Origin: Agaricus subrufescens
Lineage: Eukaryota > Basidiomycota > Agaricomycetes > Agaricales > Agaricaceae
DNA length: 64,000 bases
Direction of reading: 5' to 3'
Assembly (NCBI GenBank): GCA_029945375.1
Contig: CM057069.1
Coordinates: forward strand, 310,001 to 374,000
Shown: positions 12,574 to 22,400 of the stretch, piece by piece
Layout: each line of letters starts with the position of its first letter
How positions within the stretch are numbered: the stretch's first letter is position 1
Notes under the pieces: generated by a model
Told to the model about the DNA's origin: nothing
Databases searched by the model: none
Seen by the model: the letters and a program-made list of their open reading frames with translations, nothing else
Position numbers and translations under genes: made by a program

Positions 12574-13504
12574 CTACCGGGAAAAATACTTCTCCACCAC
12601 CTGCTCAACTGTCAGAGGCACTGACTCCTTACCGGAGAAGGGTAGACCCGGCAGATCTTCACTACAGATGCGGCACCGCCTACACGAGGATGCATGTCTC
12701 CTGTAGGAGTCCACGAAGTATTCATAGGAATACATTCTTTGTAGCTGCTCATGCAACATCAGGTTTTTCGCCTGAATTAGTTTGTTGACCCTTTCCAAGC
12801 CTAATATCTCAACTTCTTCTTTGCTCAGGTCCGCTTTCGGAGGACGATTAATGAGGTCCTTATACGCAGACGAAAGCCAGCTGTTCAGTTCGTATTTATC
12901 ACCGAGACGAATCCTGTCCAGCACTGGAATATGGGCCGCGTTAATTTCCTTGACGATGTAATCGAATATTTTTTTGAAATTGAATCGGTGGGCAATGCTC
13001 AGAAGAGCAAACTTCTCTTCCTGATTATATGCAAGCACCTCGATCAAAAATTTCTGATTGGGTATTGCCTGTATTGCCCTGTTAGGAAGACAAAAATGAG
13101 ACAAATCCTGTTTGATGTTGATGATAACACATTCACGTCACATAAAAGAGCCGCAGTAATGCTTCAAATTCTTGTACAGTGACATCCGGCAAGGGAATCG
13201 GCTGATCTTCAGTCATGCCTTCGGTAGGACTTCCCCCCTTCCCTCCAGCAACGGTGAACATGTCTCGGAAGACTTCCGACCCTTCGATAAGAAAGTGGCG
13301 ATGGACCTTGAACAATTGATTCTCAACCTTTAATACTCTGTTACTTTGGTGATACAGGCAACATGAATGAAAACTCACTAGGAAAACAGCCATGGGGTCA
13401 TCATCGAGAAAAAAGTTACGATTATGAACAAGTCCCTCACTGAGATTTTGTCAAGATGGAATCTGATCAGAAAAGTCTTGCTTAGCTTACGAGGCAGGAT
13501 TCAT
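12574..13504 (-). CDS. BTB/POZ domain protein M4, shifted start codon and Cys cluster
   Basis: Four-exon BTB copy. Where M3 has ATG GAA CCA AAT CCT, M4 has GTG GAA ATG AAT CCT: the ancestral start is lost and a new ATG two codons downstream (13504-13502) is in frame, so the leader is shortened. The BTB part runs VENQLFKVHRHFLIEGSEVFRDMF to LLRLFYVT. Its third donor is displaced by a small in-frame insertion (GTG AC before GTGAAT). The last exon gives FALLSIAHRFNFKKIF, DRIRLGDKYELNSW and EILGLERVNKLIQAKN. It then has a linker with SCRRCRIC (C-x2-C-x2-C) and ends EQVVEKYFSR. The Cys spacing matches M6. Adaptor function is inferred from the family. Confidence 0.87.
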
Positions 13505-13871
13505 TTCCACGTGGGGTTAGGTTGATCAGGAGAGCCTCCTTCAATCGACCGTCACTATAAGTGCTTAAGTGCTTACCTGTAGAACATGCGCGAACTTGAT
13601 GGAATTGAACACCTGACTGAGCTATTCTTATAGCACTGGGCAGTTCAAATCAACGCTTTTCTACGACTAGGGCTCAATGACGATGTGACCACTGGACACG
13701 AAAGCCCACCGTCCAAAAGTGATACTTTACGAAGAGCATCGATACGAGCTATGTATTTTTTAAACTGGGACATACCCAAAGGAAGTTTTTCATACTCCGT
13801 CGTCTACAGTGTATAAGCACATGGGTCACTAGGCATCATCGATTATCTATAATCCGGTGCTATCAACAAGA

Positions 13872-14603
13872 TTACTCGTCAGTCAAAAGAGAACAATGTG
13901 CTTCCACTACTGCCTCAATGGCAGTCCTTGCAAGCATACTCCACTGGCTACAGCATGTGCATTGCAGCTGACGAGTGCAAGCACAAATGATTAGATGATT
14001 TGGTGTCTTGGGAGAGTAAGCAGTGTGCAACATGGAAATCATGACCTCAAGGACCATAACCGCCCTTTCCAAACCCAAAGCACCCGCTTCCTCCGGCATC
14101 AACTTTTCAAATGAAGTACGCTCAAGAATGGCCTTGTATGCCGAATGCAGCCACTCTTTCAAATGGTACTTGTCGCCAAGACTGATCCTCTCTTCTACAG
14201 GAATATCCTTTGGCTCAATAAGTCCATAAACGTACTCAAAGATTTTGTCAAAAACAAATCGGTGAGCAATGCTGAGTAAAGCCAACTTCTCGTCCAGCTC
14301 GAAAGCCAGGACGTCAGCTAGTGTATTTTTGTCGGGTATCGGTGATGCCCTGGTTTAAACAAACAACGGAGTCAGACAAAATCTGGTATCTTTCGAAGAA
14401 ACAGAAAATATTCACATCGCATAGAACAGTCGCAACAGGGTCCGGAATTCTTTCACAGTCACCTCTGGTAGCTTGATGGGATTATCATCAGACGTTCCTT
14501 CAACTCCCGCGCCTCCTTCTTTTTTTGGGGCTTGAGAAAACATATCTCTAAAGATCTCCGATTTTTGGTGGGAAAATTGGCCTTACGAAGGGCTAGAATC
14601 CAT
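13872..14603 (-). pseudogene. BTB/POZ copy M5, internal deletion
   Basis: The last exon is fully open (LALLSIAHRFVFDKIF, ERISLGDKYHLKEW, AGALGLERAVMVLE) and ends CSLLTDE, a diverged tail. Upstream, the first exon ATGGATTCTAGCCCTTC with donor GTAAGG survives at 14603-14587. About 20 nt later the sequence jumps straight into the middle of the third exon (KSEIFRDMFSQAPKK). The rest of intron 1, all of exon 2, intron 2 and the first half of exon 3 are missing, so the first strands and helix of the BTB fold cannot be made. The remaining intron-like stretch is about 30 nt, too short to splice. A truncated product from the last exon is possible but unsupported. Confidence 0.75.
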
Positions 14604-15170
14604 AATTGTGTCAGCAAAGAAGAAAAGAGAGGTAGGGCCCAACACTACAAGTTTCGAGTGGCTGCATAAGTATCATCATGTCCTACCTTCTAGCACTTAC
14701 TAGTCACAGAGCTATTAATAACTTGGGTTTGCCTAGGCCCTTCGGCAGAGATTAAGAATACTTTTGGACTCAGATGGAGGTGGATAAGAGGTTCTTCGAA
14801 TTTGATGAAACGTGATGATTGTGATCTGCGAGAACATTGAGGAACATTCGACATGTTTTCGTTGTACCAATCATGCTCAAAGGTGGTTGATCCAATTCTC
14901 AAATCCGGAAATGTAAGGCACTCAGTTACGGATGTGACTGCACAGATCATTGCTCTGAGGTCGTTTGCCATTTCATCAGTAAACCTTAATTTCAGAAAGG
15001 TCACCGAAATACCAAGTTACTAAATCTTCGAAATAAGAGTTTGCTAAGAAAGCAGAAACTAAGCTGTTTCTGTTATAGCGCAGATAATGGATCTACATTA
15101 TCTGAGTATACCCGTTTTTCTTCTCTGATTGTATTTTTATTCTGGTTCAGAATATATAACATCATTTAGT
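14604..15170. other. intergenic region between M5 and M6
   Basis: No supported gene. A minus-strand open frame (14690-15004) lacks an ATG at its start and resembles no family. The right part should contain the M6 3' flank. Confidence 0.4.
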
Positions 15171-16198
15171 CTAATCCCAAACTTCATCGTTCTCACCAAC
15201 CACTGACATTACCGGAGATCCACTATATGCTATACTTCGCCCATACAAAGGATCAAAGAAATATTGTTGTACTATTGTTGCAGTAGGCGTTGACTGTTTA
15301 CCCTGACCGTTTCTGCAGGACCAGTGTGGACAAATCTTGCACTGATGACACTTGTGTTTATGATACCTGTGGTCCTCCGCCGTTCTTTCCTGCTCATTCT
15401 GTATATTCTTGAGACGGTCTTCCAAAATAGAGTTTTTGGCTTTGAGAATCTTGATAACTCTATCAGTACCCAAAGCACCAGCTTCGTCCTCCCACCCATC
15501 ACACTCTAAGCAACGACGATCAAGAATTTGCTCATATGCCGAAGACAGCCAATCCGCCATGTCATACTTGTCACCAAGTCGAATTCTATCCGCGACTGGT
15601 ATCTCCCCCGGCTGGATTTGCTGACGGATATACTCGAAGATATGATCAAATACAAATCGATGGGCGATGCTGAGAAGCTTGCGCTTCTCATCCAGATCAA
15701 ACCCAAGATGTTCCACCAACGTATCCGCCTTGGACATTGGCAAAGTCCTAAGATTTTGACAAAAGGTCAAACTGTTATCCACGCTCAAGAGATAAAAAAA
15801 AGATATTCACATTGCATAGAAAAAGCGCAACAGCGTCTGAAATTCTTTCACTGTGACACCTGGTAACGGAATAGGCTCCTCCTTAGACGTCGTAACAGCC
15901 TCCGCAGTATTGTCCTGGTCTCCAGTCTGCACAGCAGCGAACATATCCCGAAAAATGGTAGACCCTTTGATGAAAAAGTGACGATGAACTTTGAAGAGCT
16001 GATTTTCAACCTATGTCACGTACTATAAGCGACCTTTCCTCTGGCTCGGATAGTATAACTCACGAGAAATATAGCCATAGGGTCGTCCTCGAAATAAAAC
16101 GACTCATTGCATACGGGAGCCGTTCTTTAATGACCGAAACCGTAAGTCCTATTTCATTCATCCAAATATCTGACATACTCAGGCGCAGTGGAGTCCAT
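15171..16198 (-). CDS. BTB/POZ domain protein M6 with Cys/His-rich linker
   Basis: Most diverged of the minus-strand BTB copies, with intact splicing. The start ATG GAC TCC is at 16198, donor GTATGT. Exon 2 encodes ETAPVCNESFYFEDDPMAIFL. Exon 3 encodes VENQLFKVHRHFFIKGSTIF to LLRFFYAM. The last exon starts with MTLPMSKADTLVEHLG. The helical domain follows (LLSIAHRFVFDHIFEYI, DRIRLGDKYDMADWLSSAY, LGTDRVIKILKAKNSILE). A linker with HKHKCHQCKICPHWSC comes next (C-x2-C-x2-C-x4-C with flanking His), which could bind zinc. The tail signature TATIVQQYF is followed by an extra 30 residues. A GGA repeat lies directly upstream of the start. Confidence 0.9.
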
Positions 16199-16221
16199 GA
16201 TGGTTTAGTTGAGCCCTAAAG

Positions 16222-16262
16222 AGGGGGAGGAGGAGGAGGAGGAGGAGGAGGAGGAGGAGGAA
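16222..16262. repeat. (GGA)n microsatellite upstream of M6
   Basis: About twelve GGA units in a row, 25-65 bp before the M6 start codon. On the M6 coding strand this is a CCT polypyrimidine tract in the expected leader or core promoter. Confidence 0.9.
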
Positions 16263-16787
16263 GGGGAGAGGAAGATGATGATAAGTTGTTAACGTAACTT
16301 ATCTCTTACAACAGTATTAATACTTTTTTTCGTACCGTAGAAAATGCGAGAACTTACCCATCGGGATTGGAATCGTTCCATCATCACAAGTACACTACAC
16401 ATGTTCTACAAAGAAACCTTCGATTTCCATCATTGGTGGTCTACTCTCTTGAATTAGGTGAACACAGAACAGCTGGCCGCGGCGATCACGCATAAAAGAA
16501 AAAACTTTCTGGGAAGAATCTATGGAAGTGACTACTGCTTTTTTCAAGGATCCACCACCGCCCGGGTGCCCAAAATTCTTTTTATCTTTACTTTTTCTAT
16601 CATTGCCATAAATACGATGGTCGATGTGTGTGCGATTTAACTTGACTCAAGAGAAAGATAAGAAATTTTTTTTTTTATCAATCCAATCCTACAACACAAA
16701 CAACACTAAAAACGAATCAAAACCATTACACAACTATTCCCACCACAACAAAATCTCCCGCCCTTTTTATCAACTCGCCTACATACT
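16263..16787. other. intergenic region between M6 promoter and PAN3 3' end
   Basis: Contains the upstream region of M6 and the AT-rich 3' flank of PAN3, with poly-T and poly-A runs near 16660-16740. No coding exon is supported. Confidence 0.45.
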
Positions 16788-19394
16788 TCACCGAGCAGGT
16801 TGAAACGGAACCATCATACTCGGTCTCGCAAGATCACTGAAAAAAATCAACAAACAAACCGACATCATCATTAGATTTCCTCATCGTCAAGACCAAAAAG
16901 AGAGAAAGAGACGAACCTAAAAGCACCTTCCATACAAGCTTTAATCTCTTTATAACTGACAACTAAACAACTCGTATCATCTCTCGACACCAACATAATC
17001 TTCTCTTCCGATCCTGCGTCCAACTTCAAAAAAAGGGGTAGGGGTCGTTAGATGAAAGATTTTTTTTTTGTTCGTTGGTTTTTCTTACTTTGTTTAGGCA
17101 GGTTAGAACATGAGACATATTCACGACAGGATTCCCATGCTCGTCAACTTGATGAAAGACGTAATCTCTGAACAGTTTGATTATGTATCTATCACCCGTC
17201 TCGGACCAACGTGGTTCCAAAGCGAACCTAAATTTTTTTGCTTAAAACCCAAAAAAAAACGTTTTGAGTGGGAGTGACGTACTCGGGTCGTTCGTTTATA
17301 AATCCAAATTTACACAATAAACGAACAAGTCGGGCATTTTCGAGTTCGCTGTGTAGTTCTTGTTGAAGTCGGTCTGTTGCACTTTGTATACAATGAGTTT
17401 GTTTTTGTGTTGTATGTGAGAAGGGGTAAACGTACAGGAGGGCTTCTTCCATTTCAGCTTGCACTTTTGGTCTGATCATTTCCATCAGATGATCAATAGT
17501 CTTTTGGTTTTTAGATATATATCGCCGATTTGATAAATGAGAAAACGTACTTTCAACTTGTGGACTCCAGGTTTACTTATCAAGTACAAGGCGACACTTT
17601 TGAGGTCGGGTTGGTACCATCTTGTCATCCAATCCAAGCTTTTTTGAAATTGGGGAGCAGTCCATGCGTTGATGTTTCCGCAACTCAATGAGAAGACGAG
17701 TCTTCCGAAAAGAGTGAGGTCTTCTTGGAGGAGCGTAGCGTTGTATTCGATGGATTGTTGGAGGGTGAGACTGTTGTGCATTAGGAGATCGATTATACCG
17801 CAGGATGATATCCGTAGACTATTTGTTATTATTAGCGTGTGGGGAATTTTTTTGGGGCCGAGGGTAAACGTACCGGTTTTGACCTGTGACTAATATTTTG
17901 GTGGCGTCTATCATACGGACGGGGTTCCCAGTTTCGTGAACCTTTTTGATGGCGCTAGCGATCTGTACGATATAGGACCATAAGGTACGTTCCGGAATGA
18001 CAGAATTCTGTTGTTCCATTTCGTTTGCAGGGTCACTTGGACCCCTCGTGCGTCTTCCTGAGGAGGGAAGAACACCACTGCCACCTGATGGAGGTGGTGG
18101 GGGTGGTGCGCCGTTGACAGACTTGAAATGGACGTCGTAGAGGGTCTGTGCTTCTGGGTAGTATGCATATGATACGACGAGGGCTAGGGAATGATGGGTT
18201 CAGGGAGGCGGGTAAGGGAGCGAACGTGATGGCGTACAATTGTCATTGAAAGCTTTTGTGGTAAAAGCTTCCTGAATGGGAACAATACCAGGATGACGAA
18301 TGGCTGACCATAATTCAATAGCCGAAAAGGCTGATTGATGCATCAATCGGTAATCTAAATTATTGTTCCGAAAAAAGGATTTATTTTTGGGAAGGAAAGG
18401 GGGGCGCACTTTCGATGCGGCGGAGGGCATATGGGCGGCCATCGGATGTGCGTATGGCGCGGTAGACGGTGGAGTACCAGTTGCCTAGCTTGCGGCGCTC
18501 GCCCGAGGTGGGCTCGAGGGGGACGAAGGAGTGGTAGCCCTGGCATTCGTCTGGCAGCACCGGACCTGTGGAAGGAGATCAATATGTGGGGCTAGCGGGG
18601 AAGGAGGGGGAGGGGACCTGGGGGAGCGACGGTGCGGATGGTCTCGCTCTGGGACTGGAGGAGCTGGCGGAGTTGGGCCGAGGGCGGGACAAAGTGGGAA
18701 TCGGAGGCGGATGGGACGAGATCGTCTGGGAGGGAGGGTGTGTAGAGGAGATAATTGAGCTATTGTGATTGCATAAGATGAGGATATATATATATATCTA
18801 GGCGGGAGGACACACGGGCTGGCGAAGAAAGGGCGGCGGATGGAGATAGAAGCTGTCGATGGCGTTTGGATCGTAGGGGGGCACGTATTGGTAGTGGGAC
18901 TCGTCAAAGTAGGCCTAGAGGGGGGCGGGTGAGTGGGGGGGGGGGGGGAGAGGAGACGGCGTACGGCCGAGGTGAGATCGTCGACGGCGGCGGCATCGGC
19001 GGCGGTGTAGGAAAAGTCGTCGTAGTCGTAGTCGTCCTGCGGGGGGGCGGCGGCCTTGGGGACGAAGACGGGGGCGTTGATGGCGTGGGCGGAGAGGGCG
19101 GCGGTGGGCGGGGGCGGGGAGGCGGGGGGGTCTGCGGGGGGGTGGAAGTAGAGGCAGCCCTTGTCCTGGTACTTGCAGTGGCTGGGGGCGGTGAGTGTGA
19201 GTAGCTGGGGGTGTGTGATGGAGGACGGACCCGTAGATGACGATGTTGCGGCACTGGCGCTGGACGGCGTCTGCGGGGGGTCAGCAGCGGCACACGGGAG
19301 GGCAGAGAACGCACGGACCCCGGCGCGGCTCGTGGTCGGGGAGGGGCTGGGAGATGCGGACTGCGGCGGACTGGGGCCTGGCGAAAAAGGCCAT
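16788..19394 (-). CDS. PAN3: PAN2-PAN3 deadenylation complex subunit PAN3
   Basis: Regulatory subunit of the PAN2-PAN3 poly(A) nuclease, which trims mRNA poly(A) tails in the cytoplasm. Spliced exons give the family layout. The N-terminus [15 protein letters not shown] leads into a CCCH zinc finger ([21 protein letters not shown], with an intron inside, C-x8-C-x6-C-x3-H). A low-complexity Pro/Ala linker follows, then the pseudokinase domain ([85 protein letters not shown]). The C-terminal knob domain ([42 protein letters not shown]) ends [16 protein letters not shown]. The gene has about ten introns; two early ones use the donor GTCCGT. The 5' third is extremely GC-rich and the 3' half is not. 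The start is 44 bp from the start of a divergent nucleotidyltransferase gene. Confidence 0.96.
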
Positions 19395-19438
19395 GGGGGC
19401 TGTTGACCGCTGTTTGGTGCGAGCTTGCCCTCCCCCTC
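19395..19438. promoter_or_regulatory. 44-bp bidirectional spacer between PAN3 and the nucleotidyltransferase
   Basis: The two ATG codons face away from each other with only 44 bp between them. Any promoter for either gene must lie in this spacer, or inside the first exons or introns of the neighbour. The spacer has no TATA box and is of mixed composition (GACCGCTGTTTGGTGCGAGC). Confidence 0.75.
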
Positions 19439-22400
19439 ATGGCGTCGCAGCGCAGACCCCGTTTCGCCGCAGATCTCTCCCAGTGCCTCTTCGACTTTGT
19501 CATCCAGCTCCTCCCCCCGCCCGACGAGCTCCACGTCAAGGAGAGCGTCCGCCTCCTCCTCCAGCGCCTCATCCGCAACATCCACCCCGCCAGCCGCCTC
19601 CTCGCCTTTGGCTCCACCGCAAATGGCTTTTCCCTCCGCAACTCTGGTGCGCCCTCTCTCCTCTGCGCCCCCGCCGCCCCTCACGCCCCCCCACAGACAT
19701 GGACCTCTGCTGCCTCACCGACGCCGCCGAGCGCCTCAACCCCTCCGATCTCGTCACCAGGCTCGGCGACCTTCTCGAGCGCGGTCAGTCTCCCCTCCCC
19801 CTTGACCACCCTCACGCCCCCCCAGAGACCAGGTTCCACGTCAAGCCCCTCCCCCACGCCCGCATCCCCATCGTCAAGCTCTCCCTCGACCCCTCCCCCG
19901 GCCTCCCCTCCGGCATCGCTTGCGACATCGGCTTCGAGAACAGGCTCGCCATCGAAAACACCCGCCTTCTATTAACTTATGCCAAAATTGATCCCACCCG
20001 CGTGCGCACCCTCGTTCTATTTCGTAAGTATCCCCCCTCTCCACCTCCGATCTTCCGCCCTTCTCATGCTTCCCCAGTCAAGATTTGGAGCAAGAGAAGG
20101 TCTGTCCGTCTCCACTCGCCCTCTTCTTCCCCCTCATTTCCTCCAGAAAAATAAACTCTCCCTACAAAGGCACCCTTTCCTCCTACGGCTATGTCCTCCT
20201 AGTAATTTATTTCCTCGTACATGTAAAAAACCCCCCCGTCCTCCCTAATCTCCAGCAAATGCCTCCATTACGTCCAATCAACAAGGTCTGCCCCTCTTTC
20301 CCCCCTCCCGATCCGCACTCACTCTCTCCCCGCAGGACGAGACCACTCTCAACGGCTACAACGTCTGGTCAGTGCTCCCTCCCCACGTCCATTAATAGAC
20401 TCTCCTGACGTGGGATCTGGGGCGACACAGGTTTTTCGACGACACAGATATCCTTTGTCAGCGCTGGCAATCGGAGAATACTGAATCCGTGGCAGAGCTG
20501 CAAGTCATCAATCCATCATCTTCCCCCACCCACTCACTTACCTCATGTTCTAGCCTCATCGATTTCTTCCGCTACTTTTCCAGAGACTTTTTATACAACA
20601 CTGGTGTTGCTTCCATCCGAGCTGGTTTGCTCAAGAAAGACGTCAAGGGTTGGCAGAATGACGTACGCCACTCTATTCAATCTCAATTCACAGGCCCTGA
20701 TTCATCACCCCTAGCTTTCACCGACGAGTGTGCGGTACGATCCCGCAAGAGAGAGAAATCGGTTTTGTATAGAGGTGCGAAATATCCTTTCCCACCCAAC
20801 AATTGCCCAACCTTTGATAGGACCCGTTTGAGACGGACTACAATGTCGCCCGCTGTGTCACCAAGGATGGTCTATACACCGTGCGCCCCTTTTTTCTGAG
20901 ACAACCGACGGGTACTCACTCCGACGTAGATCCGAGGTGAATTCATGCGCGCTTCTAGAATTTTGTCGATACGTCCGGAAAGGGCAATCATGGCTTTGGC
21001 TGAACTATGTGAGGAACGAAAAGACGAAGATCTCGTTTCTGCTCCTTCACATGGTGGACATCATCATATTCCTTACGTCGGGAACGGCGGTAACCATGCT
21101 GCTAAATTGTCGATTCCCCCGCAAACACCGTACAGTATCGGAACCCAAAGCCGATCATCGTTGCGAGTCGCTCCTGCACTATCACCGCGGCTGACGACCA
21201 CGACGAGTTCAAACTCGGTTCTTCAAGTCGTTGACGAAGATTCGATCTTGACAACGACGAGGACCAACGATGATACGCCGATAGAACCGGCCAATGTCCC
21301 TCTACCTCCCTCTCCTTCTCCATCACCACTGCTTCATTCCCCAACTATCGCTGCTGCTACATCAACATCGAATATGATACCCCCCACTGTCAATAATACC
21401 ACAACTGCTACCAAACCACTTACCATTGCTTCTCCCCTTCCTTCTTTCTCAAACACTGCACCAATCTTTGTACCACCATCAACAATACCGGACCAACCAC
21501 ATCCAGAACATATGGCACCTAGAAGATTCAAATGGACATCCCCACCTCCGGCAGATGCTCCCTTTGTCGATCGAACAATGTATGAGAATTCTTTGGATAG
21601 GTCCTTGGAATTAGCTACTGCCCCCGTCGGGGAAGCCAGAGAAACGTATCGATATAAGAAGAAGAGAGATGGGCAGGAGCTGACTAGTTGGGATGAGATG
21701 GAGGAGGGTGAAGTGGAGTTGGAGTTGGAGGAAGAGGACGATATTGGAAGTGCTGTGGAAACTTTGAGCGAAGTTGGGAGTGTGAGGAGTTTTACTGAAG
21801 GGATGCATTTCGGTTCGAATGCAAACGCTATGATGAACTTTGGGTATAGTGGTGTTGGAATGCCACGACCTTCGAGAAGGCCTTCGTGGCATGTCATGGA
21901 TTCGTTACCTAGAGGATGGGTGCCGCCCTCTTTCGTACCGTCTTCGAATACGCTCAAGCAGTTATCGCAACAGCAAGGAGAGCAGGAGATTAATGGCGTT
22001 GGAAGTCCTACGCCTACCCGGGATGGGTTTTCACATCAGCAATCTCTACCATCTGCCGAGAGCGAAGGGGTTTCACCAGAGCCTGACGTGCCCCGAGAGT
22101 CAACAACACCATTATCGACTTCACCCGAAGCTGTGTCAGCCGGTCAACCATCTCCACCTATACCTTTCCACCCACCTATCTCTTATCCAACACCCTCGCC
22201 TTATACTCGTCGATCTCGACCGCCATTACACCAACTACAACAACCCCTGTATCATCAGCAGAATCGTGGAGGATATCATCAACCGAACCAGCGTTCACCT
22301 TTGATTCCTTTCTACGATTCACCGGAATTGGCTTCACCTGGTTTCGAGCCGGGATCGGCGGCTGGTTCTACTAGTGGTAATGGGAGGTTTAACAGTGGAG

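Noticed and set aside
14690..15004. 104-codon minus-strand frame between M5 and M6
   Set aside because: No ATG at its beginning and no relation to the BTB exons.
18485..19684. Long overlapping open frames on both strands in the GC-rich region
   Set aside because: GC-rich sequence lacks stop codons in several frames; only the spliced PAN3 and nucleotidyltransferase frames carry family motifs.
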